A DNA stretch of 5,502 nucleotides, taken from positions 1 to 5,502 of the forward strand of contig LJUE01000180.1 of the NCBI GenBank assembly GCA_001303885.1. Direction: 5' to 3'. The DNA is from Planctomycetes bacterium SM23_32 (lineage in GTDB: Bacteria; Planctomycetota; Brocadiia; SM23-32). The translations under genes were made by a program, and so were the position numbers. Shown here one piece after another: positions 1 through 5,502 of this stretch. How positions within the stretch are numbered: position 1 is the stretch's first letter; each line of letters opens with the position of its first letter. The notes under the pieces were generated by a model. That model worked only from the letters and a program-made list of their open reading frames with translations, had not been told where the DNA came from and ran no database searches.

Positions 1-2
1 AG

Positions 3-395
3 AGCCCGGAGTTCGTCTGCGGGGCCGGGCTCTACGACACGTGGCTCTCCCAGTTGGAGACGGGGCGGTTCTGCCCCAGCGGCACGCCCGATGCGTGGCG
101 CTGTGCCGCGACGAGTTCCAGCCGGCTTCACGCGGGCCAGCTTGCCGCCTCCGTGTTCCTGCGGACCGCGCGCCAACTCGTGCCGAACCTGAAGGGCAAC
201 GGCTGCCTGGAGCGGGCCGCCGGCACTTACGCCGCCATGGCACAGAAGCTGGCCCCTTACGCGACGGCAGACGCGATGGCGGCCGTCCTAGCCGATCCCG
301 CAGAGCGGCACTCCTGCCGCCGGGCCGTTGCCGGGGTCCGGGATCTCCACCATCAAGCCGCCCGCCAGCTTGCCGCTGTCGCCTGCACGGTCTGA
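3..395 (+). CDS. C-terminal end of an unidentified helical protein (5' truncated)
   Basis: The reading frame is open from the left edge and stops with TGA at 393-395, leaving about 130 C-terminal residues; the true start lies outside the window. The fragment is rich in Ala, Arg and Leu and looks mostly alpha-helical. It contains an aromatic stretch (GLYDTWLSQLE) near its start, then two probable amphipathic helices (around QLAASVFLRTARQLV and LERAAGTYAAMAQKLAPY) and a final Ala/Arg/His-rich helix. This helical ending vaguely resembles the C-terminal domain of C39-peptidase-like or BtrH/DUF4872-like proteins, in which an AYxxW motif is followed by helices. That resemblance is from memory and weak. 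No catalytic residues, signal peptide or membrane segment are visible in the part present. A 95-base gap with a candidate promoter separates it from the next gene, so it need not share that gene's function. Confidence 0.55.
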   Translation, partial: SPEFVCGAGLYDTWLSQLETGRFCPSGTPDAWRCAATSSSRLHAGQLAASVFLRTARQLVPNLKGNGCLERAAGTYAAMAQKLAPYATADAMAAVLADPAERHSCRRAVAGVRDLHHQAARQLAAVACTV

Positions 396-417
396 GCTCC
401 TCCCGCGCGGTTTCCCC

Positions 418-446
418 TTGCTCGTCATCCCTGCCGTCGCTACCAT
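418..446 (+). promoter_or_regulatory. Candidate sigma-70-like promoter upstream of URO-D-like gene 1
   Basis: A TTGCTC box (418-423) and a TACCAT box (441-446) are separated by 17 bases and lie 45 bases upstream of the ATG at 491. The -10-like box matches TATAAT at four of six positions and the -35-like box matches TTGACA at three. The match is modest, but the spacing is ideal, and the gap between the truncated upstream gene and this one has room for a promoter. This is inferred from consensus matching only. Confidence 0.3.
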
Positions 447-471
447 GCCCTGCTGCGCCATGTCGCACGTT

Positions 472-476
472 GAGGG
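472..476 (+). promoter_or_regulatory. Ribosome binding site that bears on the start of URO-D-like gene 1
   Basis: GAGGG lies 5 bases before an in-frame GTG (482) and 14 bases before the ATG (491). The spacing favours the GTG, which would add only Val-Pro-Pro to the N-terminus. Family members usually begin near MTGRER, which favours the ATG. The choice does not affect the domain. Confidence 0.45.
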
Positions 477-490
477 AATGGGTGCCCCCG

Positions 491-1750
491 ATGACGGGCA
501 GAGAGCGCATCTGCACGGCGCTGTCGCACCGGGAGCCGGACATGGTGCCGATGGACTTCGGCGCCACGGCCGTCAGCGGCATCGCCGCCAGCGTCGTCTA
601 CGCCCTGCGACAGGTCCTGAAGCTCGACCCGCCGGGCGAGCCGGTTAAGGTAGTAGAGCCCTACCAGATGCTGGGCGAGGTGGCCGCCGACTTGCGCGCC
701 GCCCTGGGCATAGACGCGGTGGGCGTGCCGGCAGAGCGGACTCTGTTCGGCTTTGAGAACACCGATTGGAAGCCGTGGCGCCTTTTCGACGGCACGCCCG
801 TGGTGGTGCCCGGCGCCTTCAACACCGAGCCCGAGGCGGACGGCTCGATACTGATGTACCCAGAGGGCGACCGCTCCGCCCCGCCGAGCGGGCGCATGCC
901 CGCCGGCGGCTATTACTTCGATACCATCGTCCGCCAGCCGCCCATCGTTGAGGACGAGCTCCGCGTCGAGGACAACGTGGAGGAGTTCACTCCCGTCTCG
1001 GCGGAGGAACTCGGCCGGCTGGAGAGCCACGCAAGGCGTCTCCGCAACGAGACGGAGCTGGCCGTCGTTGGCTCTTTCGCCAACGCCGGCTTCGGCGACA
1101 TAGCCCTGGTGCCGGCGCCCTTCCTGAAGGACCCCCGGGGCATCCGGGACGTGGAGGAATGGTACGTGTCCACCGTGACGCGGCGGGACTTCGTGCGCGA
1201 GGTCTTTGCCCGGCAGTGCGACATCGCCATTGCCAACCTGGAGCGCATCCACGCCGTGGCGGGCGAGCACGTGGACGTCCTGTTCGTCAGCGGCACGGAC
1301 TTCGGCACGCAGCGCGGGCCGTTCCTTTCCACGGAGGCATACTGCGACCTCTACAAGCCATTCCACCGCCGCGTGAACGAATGGGCCCACGCCAACACGC
1401 CCTGGCGGACCTTCATCCACTCCTGCGGCGGCGTGGAGCCGCTGATCGAGCACTTCATTGAGGCCGGTTTCGACATCCTGAACCCCGTGCAGTGCTCGGC
1501 CGAGGGCATGGAGCCGGGCCACCTGAAGGCGGCTTACGGCGAGCGCATCACGTTCTGGGGAGGCGGCGTGGACACGCAGAAGACGCTCCCTTTCGGCACG
1601 CCCGAGGAGGTGCGCGAGGAGGTGAAGCGCCGCGTGCAGACCTTCGCCGAGGGCGGGGGCTACGTCTTCAACGCGATCCACAACGTGCAGGCGAACACGC
1701 CCATCGAGAACGTGATGGCCATGTTAGAGGGATTTGCCGAGTGCCGATGA
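491..1750 (+). CDS. URO-D-like (MtaA/MtbA-type) methyltransferase family protein 1
   Basis: This 419-residue cytoplasmic protein belongs to the uroporphyrinogen-decarboxylase-like TIM-barrel family, in the branch that includes the corrinoid:coenzyme M methyltransferases MtaA and MtbA. It opens with the typical MTGRERI...HREPD helix. The segment VPMDFG then stands where true HemE has its arginine-rich substrate motif, so a role in heme synthesis is unlikely. Later landmarks are SGTDFGTQRGP (residues 267-277), the zinc-ligand motif HSCG (His310, Cys312), and TFWGGGVDTQKTLPFGTPEEV (split here as TFWGGGVDTQ at 354-363 and KTLPFGTPEEV at 364-374). The C-terminal motif HNVQANTPIENV (397-408) places His397 where characterised enzymes carry the third zinc ligand, a Cys. 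At 419 residues it is longer than the usual 340-370; the extra length lies in the N-terminal half, around residues 85-165. The expected role is methyl transfer to or from a corrinoid protein with an unknown substrate. The frame continues open upstream to position 41, but the ATG at 491 matches the family start. Confidence 0.88.
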   Translation: MTGRERICTALSHREPDMVPMDFGATAVSGIAASVVYALRQVLKLDPPGEPVKVVEPYQMLGEVAADLRAALGIDAVGVPAERTLFGFENTDWKPWRLFDGTPVVVPGAFNTEPEADGSILMYPEGDRSAPPSGRMPAGGYYFDTIVRQPPIVEDELRVEDNVEEFTPVSAEELGRLESHARRLRNETELAVVGSFANAGFGDIALVPAPFLKDPRGIRDVEEWYVSTVTRRDFVREVFARQCDIAIANLERIHAVAGEHVDVLFVSGTDFGTQRGPFLSTEAYCDLYKPFHRRVNEWAHANTPWRTFIHSCGGVEPLIEHFIEAGFDILNPVQCSAEGMEPGHLKAAYGERITFWGGGVDTQKTLPFGTPEEVREEVKRRVQTFAEGGGYVFNAIHNVQANTPIENVMAMLEGFAECR

Positions 1751-1779
1751 CCGGGGACCGGCCCACCAGCCGTCCTGCT

Positions 1780-1809
1780 TTGCCCTGCCTGGCCCCCGTG
1801 CCTTAGAAT
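1780..1809 (+). promoter_or_regulatory. Candidate sigma-70-like promoter upstream of URO-D-like gene 2
   Basis: TTGCCC (1780-1785) and TAGAAT (1804-1809) are 18 bases apart. TAGAAT matches the -10 consensus at five of six positions and TTGCCC matches the -35 consensus at four. Transcription would begin near 1816, giving a leader of about 20 bases that contains the GGAG ribosome binding site. This is the best promoter match seen in the window, and it suggests that gene 2 can be expressed independently of gene 1. Confidence 0.4.
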
Positions 1810-1824
1810 GGCCGTTAACCCTTC

Positions 1825-1828
1825 GGAG
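1825..1828 (+). promoter_or_regulatory. Ribosome binding site deciding the start of URO-D-like gene 2
   Basis: GGAG lies 7 bases before the ATG at 1836, near-ideal spacing. It supports this start over the in-frame TTG at 1734, which would overlap the end of gene 1 and add 34 residues unlike anything in the family. Confidence 0.6.
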
Positions 1829-1835
1829 CAGCGTC

Positions 1836-2918
1836 ATGGCGCAACTGACAGGACGGCAGAGGATCGGCCGCATCCTGCGTCGCGAGCCGGTGGACCGCAT
1901 CGGGCTCTTCGAGCACTTCTGGGGCGACACCCAGAAGAAGTGGACGGCCGAGGGGCACTTGCGCCAGGGCGAAGACCTGGCGGGGCATTTCGGCTTCGAC
2001 ATGAGCCTGAGCTGGACGTTCAACATGGTGGTTGACCTCGACTTCGAGCCGGTCATTGTCGAGGAGACCGAGGAGACCGTCCTGACCCGCGACGGCAACG
2101 GCGCCCTGCTGCGCCGCCACAAGCTGCACGACGCTACGCCCGAGCACGTGGACTTCCTGGTCAAGGAGAGGGCCGCCTGGGAGGACAGGGCCAAGCCCCT
2201 CCTCAAGCCCGAACGCCGGCGCATAGACTTCGCAGCCTACCGGGCGGCCAGGGATGCGGCACAGCGCGCGGAGCGGTTCTTCTGCTGGTCGGGCGTCAAC
2301 GTGTTCGAGATCATCAAGGACGTGACGGGCCACGAGCACATGCTGGTCGGCATGGCGCTGGACCCGGACTGGGTGCGCGACATGGTGAACACGTACGCCG
2401 AGCTGACGGTCGCCCTGCTGGAGATGCTCTTCGCGGCAGAGGGCGAGCCGGACGGCATCTGGTTCTACGAGGACATGGGCTTCAAGCAGCGCCCCTTCAT
2501 GTCGCCGGCGATGTACGAGCAGATCGTGCTGCCCGGCCACCGGCGGACATTCGAGTTCGCCCACGGGCGCGGCCTGCCCGTCATCGTGCATTCATGCGGC
2601 TACGTGGAACCGCTCGTGCCCGGGCTGATCGAGGCCGGCATGGACTGCCTGCAGGTCATCGAGGTAAAGGCCGGCATGGACCCCTTGCGGCTCAAGGAAC
2701 GATTCGGCGACCGTATCGTGCTGTTCGGCGGGATGGACGCCCGCAACTTGGTGGCCAACGACCGGGCGGCCATCCGCAACGAGCTGGAGGCGAAGATACC
2801 GACGCTCAAGCAGGACTACGGCTACATCCTCCACTCCGACCACTCGATCCCGGACACCTGCGAGTACGAAACCTACCGCTTCTTCGTAGACGAGGGGCTG
2901 CGCCTGGGGACCTACTGA
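1836..2918 (+). CDS. URO-D-like (MtaA/MtbA-type) methyltransferase family protein 2
   Basis: This 360-residue cytoplasmic protein is close to the normal length for the URO-D-like methyltransferase family. It starts with a helix (LTGRQRIGRILRREPVDRIG), followed by LFEHFWGDT where HemE would carry its arginine-rich motif. A conserved EDMGFKQRPFMSP segment (residues 212-224) precedes the HSCG zinc motif (His252, Cys254) and VEPLVPGLIEAGMDCLQ. FGGMDARNL (297-305) is the barrel segment equivalent to WGGGVD in protein 1. The end, SDHSIPDTCEYETYRFFV (334-351), puts His336 at the usual third zinc position. An alternative Cys342 is nearby but out of register. The protein is clearly diverged from protein 1 outside these motifs, so it is not a recent duplicate. 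The gene lies 85 bases downstream of gene 1 on the same strand, with its own candidate promoter. The substrate is unknown; methyl transfer involving a corrinoid protein is the family-based expectation. Confidence 0.88.
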   Translation: MAQLTGRQRIGRILRREPVDRIGLFEHFWGDTQKKWTAEGHLRQGEDLAGHFGFDMSLSWTFNMVVDLDFEPVIVEETEETVLTRDGNGALLRRHKLHDATPEHVDFLVKERAAWEDRAKPLLKPERRRIDFAAYRAARDAAQRAERFFCWSGVNVFEIIKDVTGHEHMLVGMALDPDWVRDMVNTYAELTVALLEMLFAAEGEPDGIWFYEDMGFKQRPFMSPAMYEQIVLPGHRRTFEFAHGRGLPVIVHSCGYVEPLVPGLIEAGMDCLQVIEVKAGMDPLRLKERFGDRIVLFGGMDARNLVANDRAAIRNELEAKIPTLKQDYGYILHSDHSIPDTCEYETYRFFVDEGLRLGTY

Positions 2919-2948
2919 GTGCGCAGTCGGGGATGCCGAGTGCGCGGT
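2917..2948. repeat. Short imperfect direct repeat at the convergent gene junction
   Basis: GAGTGCGC(A/G)GT occurs at 2917-2927 and again at 2938-2948, 21 bases apart, with one mismatch. The first copy overlaps the stop codon of URO-D-like gene 2. The repeat is short and its function is unknown; it could be a remnant of the simple GAGTGCG-type repeats of some GC-rich genomes. Confidence 0.4.
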
Positions 2949-3007
2949 ACGGGCGGCCGTCAGACCGGGGGCTTCCTCTCTGCTTGCTGCACGGGCGGCG
3001 CGGGGCG
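2919..3007. other. Convergent intergenic gap (89 bases)
   Basis: The + and - gene groups meet here tail to tail. A bidirectional terminator would be expected, but I found no convincing GC hairpin followed by a T-run on either strand. The gap holds the second copy of the short direct repeat and two ACGGGCGGC words (2949-2957 and 2991-2999). No small gene is supported. Confidence 0.5.
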
Positions 3008-4048
3008 TCAGCCAGTGTTCAGCCACAGGTCCACGCACCGGCCCGGATCGTAGGGCTTGCCCACGATCGACGGCAGCGCCGAATCGCCGACCAGGCCCGC
3101 CCGCGCGCCGTGCGTCGGCCGACCCTCGTCCACAAGGACCTCCTCGAACTCCCCGCTGCCTCTATTTAGATAGGCGAAGAGCCTCGGCCGCTCGTGCCGG
3201 CCCAGCCCCATTTCACCCACGAAGATGTCCGGCCGGCCGTCTCCGTCGAAGTCCGCAACGCCCAGGCTGTGCGGGTGAAACAGGTCGTCCCGCAGCACGT
3301 GCATCTGCCAGTCGGGCGGGCCGGAGAACCAGGCCAGCCGCGCGGGGTCGCTCTCGCCCTCAGACAGGACGACCTCCGGGCTTCCGTCGCCATCCAGGTC
3401 GCCCAAGGCGACGCACGTAAGCCGGAAGTCCGGCGCAATCGGCTGACACCGCCATTCGTCCGCCCTGCGCTTGAACCAGTACGGGCCGGCGACGATCTCG
3501 CTGGCGCCGTCACCGTCGAGGTCGGCCACGGCGACGCCCTCGACCTCGATGCCTTCGCAGACGGTGTGTCTGCACTCGCGCGGCCAGGGGGCTACGCGCG
3601 GGTCGGCGGGCACGTCGTAGTAGACGACCACGCGGCTCTGCTGCGAGAGGACGACCAGCTCGTCCTCGCCGTCGCCGTCTACGTCGCCCATCGCCTGGTC
3701 GTGGTACTTGAGCAGCTCCGTCTCGATGAGCCGGCGGGGCCAGTGCTCGAAGGGCGGCCCCGGATTCTCGAACCAGTAAAGCTCCCCGCCGCCCCAGTCA
3801 TTGCCGGCCACCACGTCCGGCCGGCCGTCGCCGGTGAGGTCCACGGCGAGCCCGCCGGCCTCCAGCCGGGCGCTGCCGATCGTATGGCGCGTCCAGTCGG
3901 GGTATTCGTACCAGACCACGTTCGCGTCGCCGAGCTTGCCGCCGATGATGACGTCGTTGTGGCCGTCGCCGTTTGCGTCGGCGATCAGACACACGTCGTT
4001 CTGCGTGCCGGGCGTCCGGGCGTCAATGACGATGTGGTCGAACTGCAT
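3008..4048 (-). CDS. FG-GAP/VCBS-repeat beta-propeller protein, no signal peptide
   Basis: This 346-residue protein is built from seven repeats of about 41-54 residues, each centred on a calcium-loop motif of the integrin-alpha FG-GAP/VCBS type. Six motifs are intact (DxNGDG, DxTGDG or DxDGDG) and begin at residues 24, 70, 122, 176, 217 and 266. A seventh, at about 318-326 (GLVGDSALPS), is degenerate. This fits a complete seven-bladed propeller binding up to six calcium ions. The N-terminus (MQFDHIVIDART) has no hydrophobic stretch or lipobox. Recurrent Trp/Tyr-Phe/Tyr-Glu strands (VVWYEYP, LYWFENP, AGPYWF, LAWFSGP) mark equivalent blade strands. The start was set at the ATG at 4048. A TTG at 4081 overlapping the upstream stop codon (TTGA) would give 357 residues and is possible. 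It is the last gene of the minus operon, 29 bases after URO-D-like gene 3. The ligand or partner is unknown; such propellers usually mediate binding rather than catalysis. Confidence 0.85.
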   Translation of the reverse strand: MQFDHIVIDARTPGTQNDVCLIADANGDGHNDVIIGGKLGDANVVWYEYPDWTRHTIGSARLEAGGLAVDLTGDGRPDVVAGNDWGGGELYWFENPGPPFEHWPRRLIETELLKYHDQAMGDVDGDGEDELVVLSQQSRVVVYYDVPADPRVAPWPRECRHTVCEGIEVEGVAVADLDGDGASEIVAGPYWFKRRADEWRCQPIAPDFRLTCVALGDLDGDGSPEVVLSEGESDPARLAWFSGPPDWQMHVLRDDLFHPHSLGVADFDGDGRPDIFVGEMGLGRHERPRLFAYLNRGSGEFEEVLVDEGRPTHGARAGLVGDSALPSIVGKPYDPGRCVDLWLNTG

Positions 4049-4077
4049 GCTCGCGCTCTTCGCGGTCCATGGCCGCT

Positions 4078-5091
4078 TCAAGGGACCTGGGGTTCGGGGA
4101 GCGGCCGGCCGTAGAGGTCGCGGGACACGTCGCTGAAGGCGCGGTACATGATCAGCTTGGCCTCCGGGCCCGCGCCGATGGCTACGCCGTCGCCGTAGTC
4201 GCTGAGCACGAAGCCGCCGTCCCTGGTCATCCAGTGCTCGGCCAGCTCGCGGGCGTCCGCGACGATCCGCTCCACGTCGCCGGTCGGCAGCGACGCCTGA
4301 ATGTCGGAGAGCGACTCGAACGTGATCTTGCCGCGGTAGCGCCGGCCGATCTCCTCGATGCCGAGGGCGCGCGGCTGCTGGAGGTTCACCGCGTCCACGC
4401 CCGTGTCAATGTAGCCCCGGATGATCTCGTTGACCTTGCCGCAGGAGTGCACCCAGACGTCCTGGCCGCCCTCGTGCATCGCATCGAAGATGCGCCTGTA
4501 GCGCGGGAAGAAGAAGTCGTACCAGAGTTCGATAGAGATGAAGGCGGCGCTCTGCGTGCCCCAGTCGTCCGTCATACTGAAGGAGTGCAGGCGGGGGCCG
4601 AACCGTTCCTGGAACGCGCGGACGAGCCGGATGTGGGCGTCGGCTATCTTGTCGGCCAGGGCCGCGGCGTTCTCTCGGTCGCTCAGCAGGGCCATCAGCA
4701 CGTTCTCGAAGCCAGCCACCGAGTGCATCCGCTCGAACAGCACCATGAAGATGCCGGCCTGCGTGTAGCGGTCCTCTTGCTCGGCGGCGCGGAACGCCTC
4801 CTCGCAGCCTTCGTAGCGCCAGCCTTCCGAGTAGTCGGGGGGCACGAGCTTCTCGTGTTCGCAGACGTCCGCCAGCGGATGCCCTTTGGGCTGGCCCATG
4901 TTCGACACGTCGGTGTGCTCCCAGTGGCAGCCCCACTCGTCGGTCCTCAGGCCGTCACGTTCGAGCTCGCGCGTGCCGTGGGGGATCCAGGCCGTGTCGT
5001 CCCGCCCGAAGCAGGCCATGCGGACGGGCAGGCGGTCCGGACCCTCGAACCGCAGCGCCGCCTGCACGATCTCACGCGGGCTCTGGCTCAT
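4078..5091 (-). CDS. URO-D-like methyltransferase family protein 3
   Basis: This 337-residue cytoplasmic protein is the most diverged of the three URO-D-like proteins here. It begins SPREIVQAALRFEGPDRLPV, followed by RMACFGRDD rather than the HemE arginine motif. TDDWGTQSA (residues 174-182) matches the conserved acidic segment of the family, and HSCG (His215, Cys217) supplies two zinc ligands. ITFESLSDIQASLPTGDVER (256-275) replaces the WGGGVDTQ...FGTPEEV segment of protein 1. The C-terminal region reads LSDYGDGVAIGAGPEAK (296-312). Neither Cys nor His stands at the usual third ligand position; by alignment with proteins 1 and 2 it is Tyr299. The metal site may therefore be altered, or the real activity may differ. 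The start is supported by AGGGG about 10 bases upstream and by an ATGA overlap (5088-5091) with the preceding gene. The frame is open to 5202, but that extension is arginine-rich shadow sequence inside the upstream gene. Confidence 0.87.
   Translation of the reverse strand: MSQSPREIVQAALRFEGPDRLPVRMACFGRDDTAWIPHGTRELERDGLRTDEWGCHWEHTDVSNMGQPKGHPLADVCEHEKLVPPDYSEGWRYEGCEEAFRAAEQEDRYTQAGIFMVLFERMHSVAGFENVLMALLSDRENAAALADKIADAHIRLVRAFQERFGPRLHSFSMTDDWGTQSAAFISIELWYDFFFPRYRRIFDAMHEGGQDVWVHSCGKVNEIIRGYIDTGVDAVNLQQPRALGIEEIGRRYRGKITFESLSDIQASLPTGDVERIVADARELAEHWMTRDGGFVLSDYGDGVAIGAGPEAKLIMYRAFSDVSRDLYGRPLPEPQVP
5088..5091 (-). other. ATGA stop/start overlap linking the first two minus-strand genes
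   Basis: The TGA of the right-edge gene and the ATG of URO-D-like gene 3 share four bases. This arrangement is typical of translational coupling and shows that the two genes are co-transcribed. Confidence 0.8.
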
Positions 5092-5502
5092 CGCGCTTCT
5101 TCCCCTGTCCTGGCGCGCGCAAGGGCGTGCCGCCGCAACTGGTCCTGCGTTTCGGGCGGCACGCGCAGGGCGTAGAGCGCGAACTCGTGGTCGCCCCTGC
5201 ACGCCAGCCCCGCCGGGCGCGCCGTCTCACGATCGAGCAGGACGCTGCACGCGCACTTGCCCCGCTCCTGGTCCTGAAGTGCCCTCAGTAGCTTCTCCTC
5301 GCCCTTCACGCCGCTGTCAATGCCGAGGAGGGGCAGCTTCCCTTTGCCCGGAGCGACGTTCAGCATCACGCAGACGCCGGGATAGTGCTCGCGGGCGAAC
5401 CGCTCGATCTGCCACGCGCCCGAGACCTCGCAGCAGGTGTCGCCCAACTCCTCGCCCGGTGCCCTGGCACTCAGCATCACGCGGTGGCGCCGGCCGTCCT
5501 CG
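5088..5502 (-). CDS. C-terminal end of an unidentified Cys-rich protein (5' truncated)
   Basis: The frame is open from the right edge and stops with TGA at 5090-5088, leaving about 137 C-terminal residues. Codon use is GC-rich at third positions like its neighbours, and the ATGA overlap with URO-D-like gene 3 supports it as a real gene. It contains six Cys: one pair (TCC), then VCV, CAC and ACR contexts. This could reflect a metal site or simply buried thiols. The segment GAWQIERFAREHYPGVCVML followed by NVAPGKGKLPLLG resembles the helix-strand-loop near the GxAGD motif of neutral/alkaline ceramidase-like hydrolases that are common in planctomycete-type genomes. The key Asp is missing, however, and the match is by eye, so I do not name it. 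No signal or membrane segment is visible in the part present. It is the first gene seen of the minus operon; its promoter lies outside the window. Confidence 0.6.
   Translation of the reverse strand, partial: EDGRRHRVMLSARAPGEELGDTCCEVSGAWQIERFAREHYPGVCVMLNVAPGKGKLPLLGIDSGVKGEEKLLRALQDQERGKCACSVLLDRETARPAGLACRGDHEFALYALRVPPETQDQLRRHALARARTGEEAR
5102..5106 (-). promoter_or_regulatory. Ribosome binding site of URO-D-like gene 3
   Basis: Read on the minus strand, AGGGG precedes the ATG at 5091 by 10 bases, inside the last codons of the upstream gene. A weaker GAAG sits closer, 4 bases from the start. Together they support the start at 5091. Confidence 0.5.

Noticed and set aside
41..490. N-terminal extension of URO-D-like gene 1 by 150 residues
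   Set aside because: The extension is Arg/Pro/Ser-rich low-complexity sequence in a different frame from the truncated upstream gene, which better explains 3-395. The family start is at 491.
440..1681. Long minus-strand open frame (413 codons) opposite URO-D-like gene 1
   Set aside because: It is rich in His, Arg, Ala and Val with no recognisable motif, and it lies antisense to a clear family gene. High GC content commonly produces such shadow frames.
3150..4020. Regularly spaced GACGGCGAC-like repeats that could suggest a CRISPR or tandem repeat array
   Set aside because: They are the coding sequence of the DxDGDG loops of the propeller, with variable spacing of about 120-160 bases and no conserved non-coding repeat unit.
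3194..4114. Plus-strand open frame (306 codons) opposite the propeller gene
   Set aside because: The apparent repeats (VAVxV-type segments) are the reverse complement of the calcium-loop repeats in the real gene.
491..5091. Heme-pathway uroporphyrinogen decarboxylase (HemE) as the identity of the three enzymes
   Set aside because: All three lack the N-terminal arginine-rich RQAGR-type motif needed to bind the porphyrinogen carboxylates, and all carry the HSCG metal motif of the methyltransferase branch.
4069..5175. Long plus-strand open frame (368 codons) opposite URO-D-like gene 3
   Set aside because: Its product has a repetitive Val/Ala/Glu/Arg-rich composition typical of antisense translation of GC-rich genes. 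The minus-strand gene has family motifs, a ribosome binding site and an ATGA overlap.

Overview
The window is GC-rich bacterial DNA, with G or C at most third codon positions. It looks like a metagenomic or environmental lineage. Several divergent uroporphyrinogen-decarboxylase (URO-D)-like proteins next to a signal-less FG-GAP/VCBS propeller protein recall planctomycete, Armatimonadota or related genomes. That placement is inference from gene content; there is no rRNA or other marker gene here. No tRNA, CRISPR array, insertion sequence or phage gene was seen.

Layout: two gene groups face each other. On the + strand are the C-terminal end of a truncated protein (to 395), URO-D-like protein 1 (491-1750) and URO-D-like protein 2 (1836-2918). 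Each of the two full genes has a plausible ribosome binding site and a candidate sigma-70-like promoter just upstream, so they may be transcribed separately as well as together. On the - strand, entering from the right edge, are the C-terminal end of an unidentified protein (to 5088), URO-D-like protein 3 (5091-4078) and a seven-bladed FG-GAP/VCBS propeller protein (4048-3008). The first two - strand genes share an ATGA stop/start overlap, and the third follows after 29 bases, so they form a tight operon. The two groups converge on an 89-base gap (2919-3007) that holds a short direct repeat but no clear terminator.

Function: all three URO-D-like proteins have the HSCG motif (first two zinc ligands) of the MtaA/MtbA-type corrinoid methyltransferase branch. 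All lack the arginine-rich N-terminal substrate motif of true heme-pathway HemE. They are therefore best read as cobalamin- or corrinoid-dependent methyltransferase-like enzymes of unknown substrate. The third zinc ligand, usually Cys in characterised MtaA/MtbA enzymes, appears to be His in proteins 1 and 2 and is not recognisable in protein 3. No corrinoid-binding protein, reactivase or methyl acceptor enzyme is present in the window, so the methyl donor and acceptor cannot be named. The most interesting feature is this three-member set of diverged paralogs with a probably cytoplasmic propeller protein encoded immediately downstream of one of them.
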